Positions 49,701-61,011 of a stretch of DNA of 64,000 bases are shown one piece after another. The stretch spans positions 417,414-481,413 of the forward strand of contig VSDK01010461.1 of NCBI GenBank assembly GCA_009767595.1, given 5' to 3'. Source of the DNA: Symbiodinium kawagutii. Lineage: Eukaryota; Sar; Dinophyceae; Suessiales; Symbiodiniaceae. A model generated the notes under the pieces. The model made no database searches. It had not been told where the DNA came from and was given only the letters and a program-made list of their open reading frames with translations. The first letter of the stretch is position 1, and every line of letters begins with the position of its first letter. The position numbers and the translations under genes are program-made.

Positions 49701-51053
49701 GACCCCGTACGTGCAAACATATGTGTGTGTGGCTTTAAGATAGCATGAACGCATATACAGGCAGCTGGTGTTTTCGACATGTTCGCAGGAAACTTTGATG
49801 CCTGCGAATCTTCCTGATTTGCAAGCCAAGCTGAGGAAACAGTTGAAACAGGCTCAATACTCAAGGGCAGGTAACGCGCATGTAAACAGCATTCGTAGAT
49901 ACACTTAATACATGGTGGACTTTCCATTTAAGCATGTATGCATCATCAGTAACTATGTTTACATACAAGCAAAAAAATGTGTCGTCAGTCAATGTAAACA
50001 ATTACAAATCTTTACAGTAAATCACGCTGGTGCTGTGAAGTGAACAATGTGTCCATTATTGTTGATTTTACATTCCCTGGCTGCAGGAAGAAAAGCTAGC
50101 AGCTGCCGACAAAACATTGGAGAAAGAAGAAAAGATGAAGGAGAAAGAGCTCAGACAAAGTCAACCCAGCAAACCACGAGGGCGACCACGCAAGGACCCA
50201 AATCAGGATGAAGAGCCTAAAGATACTAAAAAGAGAACCAGAACTCCTCGCACTTCAAAGGACAATGCCGATCCTGTGAAGAGTTCCCCAAAGAAGAGGG
50301 CCCGGGGGAAGAAAATTGAGACCAAAGAACCTGAGGCAAAAGAACTTGAGACCACAGTGAAAACAAAAAAAGCTGAGACCAAACCGGAGACCAAAGAAGC
50401 TGATACCAAAGAACCTGAGGCTTCCCCTGCTAACAAGGAGCACAAGGGAGCACCAGACGCACAAGCAAAAGCCAAAGCCAAAGCTAAAGCAAGGGCTTCA
50501 GCGGCTCTAGCAGCAAAGGCAGAAAGCAAGCAAAAGAGAGCAGACCGAGATACTGTGCCAACTGGGGCCCCACGTCAACGAGAAAGCAAAAACAGCAGTG
50601 AGGATGCCAAGGAGAAAAGAAGGAGCCGGGCAGAACATGCTATGCAAATCTTGCAGGAGGTGGGTTCAGAGTTGGTGGGGTTGAAGGTCCCTTCGAAGTT
50701 GGATGGAAAAATCAGCTTTACCCAAATGGATCCAAGCAAACAGGGAACCTCAATCGGTGTCGTGCTCTATTCTTCTTCATTCTATGTGGCGAAGCCTACT
50801 TCACCGGAAGCGTGGCCATCTTCGTGCAACTGGCTGAAGGCATGCGTGTCATTCATTTAGATGATAAGGTCGACACTGCGGTTCATTACATGTGCATGTA
50901 GCAGTTTAAACAACTTTTCTGTTTGTGCACGGTTCCTGTCCACTGCGTATGGAAGGTGGATGGCAAAGGTGGGGTAACCATTCCATGGACGGCCTCTATC
51001 AAGCGTGCGTGGGAACATGCTCGACAAGTGGCTGGCTGGAATGCTGAGATGTG
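46741..51053 (+). CDS. AT-hook protein built from short phase-0 exons
   Basis: Not matched to a named gene; dinoflagellate-type. Exons: NPKIQLLKKLYLTFADPAEP (to ~46818), DDCNPLVVVLDDEPIDLE (47155-47208), DIPDPAHPPPAEPILIK (47431-47481), DEPEEDSTVP (47565-), GGVAVVADAENQAHVQL (47959-), AEPTDANGETLE (48070-48105), DPAPIAKGGSGSDIDQMQ (48286-48339), FPMFGDAEVAPLASPVHVAK (48444-48506), the repeat exons of 48718-49559, ETLMPANLPDLQAKLRKQL (49789-49851), a 753-nt exon 50087-50839, and 50956-51053 ending ARQVAGWNAEM-stop. The long exon opens with a charged helix, carries an AT-hook (KPRGRPRKDP), Lys/Glu/Thr and Ala-Lys repeats, and ends in a folded-looking segment (VPSKLDGKISFTQMDP, GVVLYSSSFYV). Almost every exon is a multiple of three in phase 0. 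A minor-groove-binding, mostly disordered nuclear protein is the inference. The 5' end is unresolved. Confidence 0.72.
48718..49559 (+). repeat. tandem array of exon-plus-intron units with GA-AG introns
   Basis: Eight repeat units inside the AT-hook gene. Exons are 48718-48768 (51 nt), 48821-48877, 48937-48993, 49055-49111, 49172-49228, 49289-49345, 49405-49461 (six of 57 nt) and 49515-49559 (45 nt). The 57-nt unit encodes EMDTSGQEPEPSGDKPDHE. Introns between them are 52, 59, 61, 60, 60, 59 and 53 nt. Each begins GA and ends in CTTTCCAG or CTTGCCAG. The last exon is followed by a GT donor at the same alignment position. All exons are multiples of three; most introns are not, and they carry stops, so the boundaries are well fixed. 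Confidence 0.85.
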
Positions 51054-52659
51054 AAATCTGAGAACTTTTTGGGGTTTTGTCAATTCTAAAAGTGATTGAC
51101 ATGTTAGCGGCTTGATGCCAAAGGCAATGGTGGTGAAGTTGCGAATGTAGCCTGAATATATACGTACTTTTATTTTATTTGATATGCATATATCTATGTG
51201 TGTGTGAAACCTTTATCATGTCAGGTGATGTATTTGTTTAGATAACCAGTTGCGATATAGTATGTGGTAGAAATGGTTGCCCACTTGGGGGTGCATTCGC
51301 TGATCAAACCGACCGTGTTGCCACCACAGCGATGAGGATGGAGACCAAATTCAAACTATTGGTCCAAACACGTGTGTTATTCCCACCACTACATTGAATG
51401 TCTCCATCTATGTGTGTTGATAAACACACTTGTCTTGAGATTTGTGCGCTGATTCCGGACAAAAAAAAAAGTGCAAGTTCGATCGCATCGTATTATTTTG
51501 CTGTTGCCCCTAGGCCTCATCATCCAACAATGCTGGTATACCTGGACCCCACTTGCCTGGATCAGCTCGAATGAATATGCGCAGGGAATGCTTTCTCAGC
51601 CTCATCATCGCTGAGCGGAGCACATGGAGGACCACGTGGGCTTTGAATCTACCACATGGGATTTCACTAGGTGAACCATTGACAGTGAAACATTGATAAT
51701 CGCATATGCGGCATGTACAAGAACCTTGTTGTCTTTATCCTTTTTATGCTGTCTCTCGATGTATTGATCTTGGGGTCTTTGCTAAAGCATCTTGCAAGGA
51801 ACCACGCGCACCCAGCATACCAAAGAGAAGAGAGGTGCTTCCCCCTTCTGGCTGCTAGTGACAGTCTGTGGAGTATCTGGGAGTCATGTTCTGAACGTGT
51901 AAATGATCACCAACTAGTATTAATGTTCTAGGGCCCACTGGGTCTTGTGTGTGATTCATTTCTGGCAAGAAGACCTATGTAGCAACATGACTGTGTACGA
52001 TGAGCTGGCGCAATGGGAATGCTTGGCATTGGAGCCTCGGGTTCTCAAGTTAGCCGTTTACAGGGTCTTCAGCCATGGTTCGCGATCTTCGATCATTGCG
52101 GCTGAGTAGGCTACAGGCATGTTGCCTACTGGCTATGGGAGCCCCAACCTTGCTGTTAACAGGCTGCATTATTTTGCCTAACTTTGTTGCTGTCCTGTCC
52201 CTGGATCCTTCCCATTCTTGAAACTACCTGCTGCTACTGAGGCTACATATTGCTGATATGGTGGCGCAAGTTGGTGAGCAAGCTGGGATGTACCGGGACT
52301 GGATTCTATACAAAGATGCTTTAAACATGCATTTTATGTTACGCATAGCCATTTGCAGCATGAAGACACATACCAAACTGATGGTACCTACCAGGACCTT
52401 ACTTGCTTAGAATACTTCTGCGGACCTTCAGCTTCGGTGGTCTCAGGATTCCGTTGGGAACTCAGACCTTAAACGCACCTATGAAAACATAGAACCACTC
52501 ATATAAGGTTTGGGTATGTGTTATTGACGTGCAAATGTTTGGGCCATGAGATCATATCTCGAAACTCGGGGCTGTGCATTTAGGCGAAATGGGATTCTAT
52601 GCGTGCCTTGCCTCAACTCTCTCTCGAAACACTCGAAATCAATAGCCAGCTGCATCATC
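51054..52659. other. no confident gene
   Basis: AT-rich, intron-like. If the methyltransferase-like gene downstream is complete, its S-adenosylmethionine-binding motif I exon should lie here, but I could not find an FxGxG-type segment. Confidence 0.35.
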
Positions 52660-53362
52660 ACATGTGTGCAACTACGGTGGGCCACTGAGGCAAGGAGTAG
52701 ACATCCTCAAGGATGGTAACATCCACAACCTTCTCACGGATGGTGGGTTCTTGCATGCAGTGAGACAAGTATTACGTTTAAAAGAAGGAGCATTGGCATA
52801 CTTTGCGCTCCCATGTTGTTCATTCTCTTTTATGTCATCAGGGACTCATGGACGGTCACCTTTCCAACCGTTTGGATGTGGGCACTTTGCTTTTGTGCAA
52901 ATTGGTAATACCTTGGGGACCCGCATGGTCCTTCTCCTGATGCTAGCAGCTGTTCGGTCTGCGCAATACTTCGTTGAGAACCCCGAGAACTCTACAGTAC
53001 GATTGTTCCCATACTTGGTACACCTCATGTCGATCAAGCACCTTCTACCGAATCGAACCCGATGGTGCGCTCCTCATTTTGCTTGCTGCGTGTGCTGTTC
53101 AAAAACATGTTTGCAAATTACTGTGCATGGTTCCATGTGTATACATGCTATCCTTTAGGCAAACTCTGTAGCCGAATTGCTCTTATCCTTCATGTTCCGT
53201 CTCTGACCCTCTTTATCCCTATAGGTTTAAGGCTTTGGAATGTTGTTGGCATGTGTGGAGAATCAAATGCGATTCCTTAAGGTATATGGGAAAATATGGT
53301 GGCTGGTCTTTGAAACCATTACTTGGACTTGGAAATTGGCATCCTGGTCAGCATTCAGAGTG
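52660..53362 (+). CDS. C5-cytosine-methyltransferase-like protein fragment
   Basis: Resembles a dinoflagellate-expanded family with the fold signature of DNA C5-cytosine methyltransferases. The first exon reads YGGPLRQGVDILKDGN, then VRQVLRLKEGALAYFALPC followed by CSFSFMSSGTHGR. ALPCCSFS (around 52808-52831) is the equivalent of motif IV with its catalytic Cys (PCxxxS). QYFVENPENS (around 52967-52996) is the equivalent of motif VI (ENx). A second exon (~53226-53362) reads YMGKYGGWSLKPLLGLGNW. Motif I and the target-recognition domain were not found, so the gene may be partial, or its other exons may be unrecognised. Activity cannot be inferred; related dinoflagellate copies may be non-catalytic. 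Confidence 0.6.
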
Positions 53363-54963
53363 AATAATTGCAACAGCAACATCTTCCTAGACCCGGCGTG
53401 CCAATCTCAACAACATGTTGATGCGGTTGATGTCATGGCCATTACTGAGTCCATGGATGGGCTACCTGAACCAGATTGTGACTCCAGCCGAGCGGCATGT
53501 TCTCAACACGATGGCTTCCCTGGGGCAGAAGGTGATGGTGCGGAAAACAATTTCCAAGACCTCCAACAAACGTACAGTGCATCTTGCTTGCAGCAGTTTG
53601 ATGTTCAGAACGTGACCACAACAATGGATGCATAACAAATGGAATAATGGAATCATAGAACTAGAACCAGTGTATCAATCCAATTGATTGTGCATACAAC
53701 CTACTTTTGGACACCATGGCCAGGTCAGGCGGCAAGGATTTATGTTCTAGTTCTGCCTATCCGCTTGACTTTGGACGTGAAATCGCTCGACTCCATGTCA
53801 ATCATATGGAAACTTGGCTGTAGCACCTTCCCACTTCCAACTACATCGTGCAATCACATTCCCATCTTAATGGTCAGCTAGAGAAACTTTGATTCCAACT
53901 TGGGCCTCCGATAAGCTTCCCCTAGTCAATGGGATTTGCGTTGCAATGTACGTCTTGTGTTTATTGCATCCTTGAACAAGGTGGCTGGTCCTGTCCTCCC
54001 AGACCTTCGCGCTCTTGTGAGCTCTGGCTTCCATGACTGGTACAATTGGAACCATCTGTTATGTTGAAGTTCCTGTGAACAGATTGAAAAACAAATAGTT
54101 TTCCAAAATAAATTTGGTTAGTATGCTCGTTTGTCATAATCTTGAATATCAGTCTAACTCTCGTTTCGAAAACATGCTACCACACAGACTTTCAGGTGTT
54201 TGTGCTGGGATTCAGCGTGTGCTGCGCAGGACTTACCCGATGGACTTGATTGGGGGTTACATGGTGACCTGCTTTCGCTGATGCAGCTTGTTGATCGAGC
54301 TGCCACTAAGGGGGTGTTTTTCAAGGATGATGCCATTCCGATTTCGATGGCACCCTGCTGCACCTCATTCAGCAAATTACGGTGTCAATTGTGAAAAGGT
54401 TACCTTGAACGTGATTTGTTCAACAATCCACTAACAAATGACACTCCTGCTGGCAAACAATGTTTTTGTGGCCGTAATCATTTGGTGGTTCATATTTTAG
54501 AAAACTATGCATGGTTTTCCCTAAATGTGTTTGTTTTGAATCTGAAGGATGATCAGGCCACATAGTGAGCGTTCTCATGGAAACAAATTAATTTGCTCAC
54601 AAGCGCACAGGACAGCGTTTGTGTGAAGATGCATCCGCTTTCTGCCAAAAAGGCATCCAAAAAATCATGACACAGTGGGGTATGTCTCTGTGTTTGCGGT
54701 GTCAGTTTCTGAACAGCATGCGTGACCCGTTTCAGAACTGCCGACTTTGGCTCTACAGCCATTTCTGTGCCGGAGTGCCTACTTTGCTGGCTAGGTGGGG
54801 TTTGTTGTTGTTTTCTCTCAGAGTTCTAGTGCACTATTTTTGTTTGTATGCTATAGTAGGGGTGCGTTATTTTGCGTTATAAGTGCGTTCTCTCACAATT
54901 CTAGCGCGTTATTTTGCGTTATTTTGCGTTATTTGGAAAAATGTAAATCTGACCCTGCTAGAC
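53363..54963. other. interval with one recognisable orphan exon
   Basis: Holds an open stretch 53416-53635 of uncertain frame and an exon at 54230-54286 (DLPDGLDWGLHGDLLSLMQ) following GCGCAG. The latter resembles LPDGLDAGLWGELLALDLNQ at the end of the coiled-coil exon 2 kb downstream, so it is probably a duplicated or orphaned exon. The remainder is intron-like. Confidence 0.45.
54861..54935. repeat. 10-bp minisatellite, ATTTTGCGTT
   Basis: About five to six interrupted copies of a 10-bp unit, immediately upstream of the ATG at 54964. Confidence 0.75.
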
Positions 54964-57900
54964 ATGAAGCATCCCTCTCCGACGGCTGCAAAAAGCCGTG
55001 GGTCACCATATGTCAGCGGCTCAGGGACAGAAACTATAGGATAACCCCACTGGTTTTTCATTTCGTCGCCCCAGGAACGCTCCAATTCAGCATCATCGGC
55101 GGATTCCTTTAGTGGGTTTAATCCTGCGAAGGAATTACAGGCTTTGGAGAATAGGCTTGGTGTGAAGCTGGGTGGTGCCTTTGTCAGCAATAGTTTATGT
55201 TGAAATGTATGTTGCGGATGGCATGTTCATTAAACAGTTATCGAAACAGCCAGCCTCATTAGCTATGTTGGTATCAGGCCCAAAAGCGGCGGCAAAGCCG
55301 GTTGCCACTCCATCCAGGGCGCCTCATGCTTCTCCCCCAGCTCCTGCGGAAGCTCGAGTCGCAAAGCTTCCAACCCCAGTACCCTCAGCCAAATCAACCC
55401 CAGTGAAAAGCCCCGTGCACAAGAAGGTGTGTACCAGTGCTGACTCGGGTGTACGGTCCGCCGGTGATCCCACTCGCAGCCTGACTGATGCATTTGAATC
55501 TGCTGTGAAGAGGGAAAAGTCGATTGAAGTTGTGGCCGATAAAGCTGGTGGAACAGTTTCTTGGCTCATACATGTGGATATACATGCAATATACAAGCGT
55601 GATTTTCAATGGTGAACCCATCAAACCATACACGTGGGCGTACGTGAGCCCATGTCTTACTCAGGTTCCGAGCCATGTGGTGGATGGACATGTTCAAGGT
55701 GTCCCAACATGTGATTTGGCTGATGTTTAGATTGATGGTGATGCTGCTAGCTGATTGTTCCAATTTGTTTCAATCTTGTTGAATTTATTTCTTCTGGCTT
55801 TGTGAGCTGAGGGTCGTCCTGTCCTGATGACCCTCGTGCGAAACTGGATCGACGTGAGACTACTGACACTCAAGTTGATAGTGATACTCAAGTTGATGCA
55901 TTGGGAGATGATGAGCGGGCTGCGGCAAAGCGTTTTGACAAACCATTTTGGGAATACCTTTTCATGATCGATGGATCTGAGAAAGAGGAAGAGAGTGCCC
56001 GGCTGCAACGAGGTATAGATTGGTATACCCGCAGGACATTGCGCGGTGACATCGCGCAAATTGACCCAGGTTATGAACCAGATGTCATGGAACTGCAGGC
56101 TATGGAGGATAAGGGCAGCTCCCTCAATGACCAGATTGACCAAAAGAAATCCGAGTTGAGAGATTTGCCCAACAAGCTTGACAAAGCTGTAGCAGCAATG
56201 TTGACTCGCCAACGGGACATGATTGGGGCATCAGGGTGCGAGGGTTCACCGGAGGATACACCCCAGTATGCTGAACATAAGGCAACCCTTGAAAAATCGA
56301 AAGCTGACAAGCATGACATCGCTCAAAAGGCATACCTTGCTTTGGTGGACAGCTTCAACCAACTTGATGGCCAAATGAGGGACTTTCTCAAACAAATGAT
56401 TGCTCGTGCCCATAGCAAGTACTTGAAGGAACGCCCGCCAACCCCAGCAGTGGATGGACCTGGAGACACTCTTCCCGATGGTCTTGATGCTGGCTTGTGG
56501 GGTGAACTACTGGCTTTGGATCTCAATCAGGTCAGGTTTGTATTTGCACTTGTTTAAATTGGTGGGCCCCATCAGTTCCCAACATGTCCCAACCAAACCA
56601 TGCTCAGTCCTCATTGGACAGGCGTCGCCTGGTGCACCAGAAGGCAGCCTGGCATCGGCAAATCCACATCGCTCCGATCAGATCATTGATCATTTGGAGG
56701 TCCATGGGAACCCTTTGCTGGAGGTGGGGCTGGGATGATTAACTTGCCCAATATTATCTTATAAATGAATCCATCGACTATTTATTCGCTTCCAACTTGG
56801 ACAGGACAGTGTACCACCAACTCCGTTGGTGGAATCTCAAGCAGCTGTGCTTGCTCGCAAAGATACATCACAGCTTGAAGCGTCTATGGTTTCTAGGCTG
56901 ATCATGACCATATAGTCCAAGTTCTAGTGATTGAAAATTTGGCTTCTTACATGTGTGGGTGGTTGCTAAGGCTCCGAATCCGTCGCTTACTGCTGGTGCC
57001 AAACCAGAAGCCCTGGAGCAAAAGGAGGGTGAATCACAAGCAGACTACGAATATCGACTACAGGTGAATGCGAAGATGAGATTTCATCGCAGCCTGAAGA
57101 GTATCATGTCAATTACATAAATATTCAGTTGCGTGATTTGTTTGATTTAGATGTTTGATTTGTAGATCCTTGGTTTACTTAATTGAGGTTCCAGTTGTCC
57201 CAAAGCTGTGCTGGAGAAAGCGAAAGAAAAGAAACACAGCTTCTTAGATGCACTTACCATTCCAGAATCAGCATCGACAACCTTGTGTGCGGGGGCATGT
57301 GTGTGCATATCCAAGTTTCCAGTCATGGGATTCATGCACTGAGATCGGAATATCCTATCAACCTTGTTTGAAGAGTGGCTGGCAGCGGGAGAAAATTGGA
57401 TGGAGTCGGCCTTGGTGATCAACTCAAGCCGCACCTTAAGCCAACGAAAAAAAGGCAAGTATGCCATGCAAGAGCTGAAACACCTTCGTACACGCTATGG
57501 CAATGCATTGGCCAAACAGTTGCGGGATGATAAGAAAAGCCTAGAAGAACGAAAACGCCCGGGTGATTCGACCATCTACTGGATGAAACACCCAGACTTT
57601 CCCAATGTTGAGGAGGGGTTGGTAAAAAATATATGTTTCATCAACTTAACCTTTCTTTGGGTATACGTTTTGCATTCATACATACGTGAGCCATAAGTGT
57701 CATAATGTGTTTCCTGAAACGTGGGTTGCATGCCCTGGTAGGAGTTGGAGTTGGTGAGAGTTTTTGACTCCATGGTGTACGAGGATGATGCTGAGGACAA
57801 GCTTCAAATTGGTATCCAGGGCCAAGGAAACCTAGATCAGCAGCAAACCCGTCAAGTCATGTACCTTGAATCCAATTACAGCTCCAATGTCATCATGATT

Positions 57901-58410
57901 ATGTTAATGGCTGAGGGGGTGGCCTGACAGTGCCCAGGCAAGCTGCTGTGGCTGGCGAGCTCCCCAAGTTCAACGCGGAGGGGTCTTGCCTGATTGCTCC
58001 AGGGGAGTCTGTGCCAGAAGAAGGAAAACCGCCTCCAGAGCCTAAGGCAAAACGTGTCCCAACTCTCCAAGAAGGAACTTGAAACTCTCTATGGCCAAAC
58101 TATGGGTGATGATAAGGAGCTGCAAAAAAATCCCACGTTGGTAGGTCAAATCAAGAAAGGAATCCTGGATGCTGATGCTGCGTGTACTTCTTTCACTGGA
58201 ACGGTCAAGTCCATCAAAATGGCAATTGAAGCTTGGTTGAAAACACATCATATATGTTGATGTTAACATTGATGACGTGCAGAATAATTTCAAATCTTTT
58301 TGCAAGCCCACCCGCGCTTCAACCACCTTGGGACTCAGGATCCACCGAAGCCGAAAGCTAAGGGCAAGGCAAAGGCGAAAGCTGCAGCCGAAACGCCGCA
58401 CCCGGAGTGA
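54964..58410 (+). CDS. dinoflagellate-type coiled-coil protein, unrecognised function
   Basis: Recognised only as a recurrent dinoflagellate type. ATG at 54964 follows CTGCTAG, a possible spliced-leader acceptor, and reads MKHPSPTAAKSRGSPYVSGS. Exons: SSADSFSGFNPAKELQALEN (55073-), an Ala/Pro/Lys linker (~55270-55540; SLTDAFESAVKREKSIEVVA), and a long exon ~55815-56530 with KRFDKPFWEYLFMIDGSEKE, ESARLQRGIDWYTRRTLRGD and a predicted coiled coil, ending LPDGLDAGLWGELLALDLNQ. Then come DSVPPTPLVESQAAVLARKD (56805-), EALEQKEGESQADYEYRLQ (56971-57063), LFEEWLAAGENWMESALVIN with RTRYGNALAKQLRDDKKSL (57362-57614), ELELVRVFDSMVYEDDAEDK (57743-), VAGELPKFNAEGSCLIAPGE (~57930-), KELETLYGQTMGDDKELQKN and PPKPKAKGKAKAKAAAETPH (58330-58410, stop). 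Near 58035-58070 two frames both look coding, so a small frameshift or unresolved intron is likely. Confidence 0.62.
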
Positions 58411-59385
58411 GATCGCGATCAGCCTGTGATTGGGGCGCGGCATCGGTGGTAGCTAGCATGCTTCCTGCTAGATGGTAATCCAAGTTCAACCCTTGATATG
58501 GCTAACTCACAACAAACCTGTGACCAAATGGATCTTTTCAAGATTTATGGGAGCTTGGGATGGAAACAATAATATAAACATATATATATATATAAGTATA
58601 TTATGAATACATATATACGGTTATACCCCAGGGACTAACAAACTTTCCAGTGTTTTGTGCTGGTGTCACCATGGATCGGATCCAAACAGGTGTTTGTTCT
58701 ACTACGTGGAGTTTCCCATAGTGATTGGATTTGTGTATTCGCGATGGATGTGACCCAAGACTACCCCAACAATGCCTTGGATGTCCTTTATTGCAAGATC
58801 ATTGGCTTATAATTGGGTAAACTTAGATAACAAACCAGCTACAACACTCGAGCTTGGGGATGTCCCCATGGGAGGCTTGTGACACACCGGATGCGGAACA
58901 GATTTTGGGCAATACTCCTCAATGACGGAGTTTGAGAGTGCCACCTTGTGAATGGTTTATGTAATACATATTCTATAGTAAATAAAAATATATATTATAT
59001 ATATATAAATAACGGTTTCTACCTTAACACTTTATAACATATTGCAAATTATTTACTCACAGCTGAGTACATCAAATATGTGTGTGCACAAAGGGAAAGT
59101 ATATATATATATAATATTTGTACGTGTACAAATATTGTTTTATGTACATGTATTTGCATATGTAAATGTAAATATACAAAATATACAAACTATGTATTTA
59201 CATATAGGCAATGTAATAATATTTCATGTTTACACATGCATGTTCTTATGTGTGGACTGTTCGGTGCGCAAATGGTGCATGTTTGAATTGTTATGGTATA
59301 TGGCGCATGCTTCATGATCTTACTAGCCTTAACCTATGAATAGCATGCATGTTACTTAAGTGTAAATATCTACACACAGTATCAG
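58411..59385. other. AT-rich spacer with TA microsatellites
   Basis: AT-rich, with TA dinucleotide runs at about 58575-58600, 58985-59012 and 59099-59115. No coding signal is supported. Confidence 0.6.
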
Positions 59386-60850
59386 GACCTGGTCTGTAGG
59401 GTGGGGTATGGCTCAAATGATCCCAGTGACAAAAAGATCAAACAGCTTCAGGGAGACAATGACCACACCTTTCCCTGAGTGGTACTTATGATGAATCCCA
59501 ACGGCGGCATTAGTCCGTTGGGATTCGCTTGGCAGGATTGCAAGACAACCATCTGGATGAACAAGCGAAAAACCGTGGTGTTCTTGAACAAGGTTTGGTT
59601 TTATTTTGCCAGTAGCAAGTTCATAGACATCTTAGCCCTCTGCTCCCGGGCCCTTGGTGGTGTGCTTGTACAGGTGTAGGCTCCAGCTCAAAGAGCGGTG
59701 TCCTATTTTGCTTCTTTTATGTGGTTTGTCGCCACTTCCAGGGCTGCGCACATGTTGCGCTTCTTTTGCTTCTTTTGCTTGATTTGTCTGTTTCTGCGGG
59801 CGCTGTGCGGGCCACCTGGCCTTATGTTCACCATATGTTTCACCAATGGCTCATTCCGAAAAAAAAATATGGACCAGGTCCTGGTACGCTTTTACATGCA
59901 TAACTGGAACGTGCGCGTGTTCAACCAGCGGCGCGACAGCAACCTATCACTGCGCCCAGCAGTCAGTAGCGCAAAGGTCGCTTGCCGACACAAAAAGATG
60001 ACAAACATGCAGTTTTCAACATACAAAGAAAGGCTCGCTGTCGCACGCAAAAGCTTGCAAAGCGCCCACCGCAGGCATGAACCCGAATCGTCATCTCATC
60101 AAATCGCAGATGTATAGAACCGCGGCAATTGCCGGAGTCACTACATAGGTCACGTAGGCATGTCGCGCGCGCGGGGCGTTGTCGTCATTTATCTCTGGAA
60201 TGTGCACAAGGCCTTGTGCATGATCTCGTCTATACATTAACTCTGTACTTTCTTTTTGCGCATGGTAATATGCTGTGTGTATAATGTGTGTGTGAGTATG
60301 ATGATACATATATGATTTATATATATACATACATGTAAACATTTTTTATACACATATATGTTTGTATGTCTGTGTGTTTCTGTGTGTCAGCTTTTACTTT
60401 CAACATCGATTTGGAACCACGGATCTGGTTCTCTGGCATTCTCCAATCTGACTTTGGGCCAGCAATTGGCCATGGGATCCGGATGTAGAGTCAGGTGATC
60501 AGTGCGCATTATGTGCAATGTGCTTTGGTGGAGCACCTGTGCTACGTTAAAGTTGGGAAAAAGTGTATCAGCCGATCATCCTTATGAGGTGATTTTTTCT
60601 TGTTGTATTGCAAACCCACGCAGGTTTGCAATCTACTTCCAAGACAAGCCCTATAACAGCGTTTGTGCTCCAGGAAAGTGGACTTGGGGCTGATACTAAG
60701 CCGCATGAGAGGTAGCCAGTGAATAGCGGTTGAGATGATGCCTATAGCACCTGCGTTCATCGACAAGCCCAGGATTCATATCGAAAAGCTCACGAAATCC
60801 TGGACATCGTTCGCCAGGAGCTATCAACGTGATGATTTATATGGTGGTCT
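59386..60850 (+). CDS. candidate exons of an unrecognised gene
   Basis: Not recognised. Four stretches look coding: ~59386-59477, ending at TGA (DLVCRVGYGSNDPSDKKIKQ, then LQGDNDHTFP); ~60420-60489 (WFSGILQSDFGPAIGHG); 60624-60692, ending at TGA (FAIYFQDKPYNSVCAPGKWT); and ~60753-60830 (AFIDKPRIHIEKLTKSWTSF, then ARSYQR). They may be 5' exons of the large gene that follows. The stops would then have to lie in introns. A further open stretch at 59880-60117 (FYMHNWNVRVFNQRRDSNLS) is of uncertain status. Confidence 0.3.
59494..59525. other. perfect 11-bp inverted repeat
   Basis: AATCCCAACGG, ten-base spacer, CCGTTGGGATT. A stable stem-loop with no assigned role; it does not sit next to a recognised exon. 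Confidence 0.7.
60608..60633. other. perfect 10-bp inverted repeat over a splice acceptor
   Basis: ATTGCAAACC, six-base spacer CACGCA, GGTTTGCAAT. The AG of a candidate acceptor (CGCAG|GTTTGC) lies at the loop/stem boundary, so folding could hide the site. Confidence 0.6.
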
Positions 60851-61011
60851 AGTCCAATTGTTGCAAGATCATTTCCATCCCATCCTAGCAACATTTGTTT
60901 GAGAATATGTTCACTATAGAGATGGCTTGAATTTTCGAGGTATCACAAGTAAATGTGCAATTGTATAGCTACATCGCCCCTACATCCCCTTACTCTCATC
61001 CATCCAGTGAC

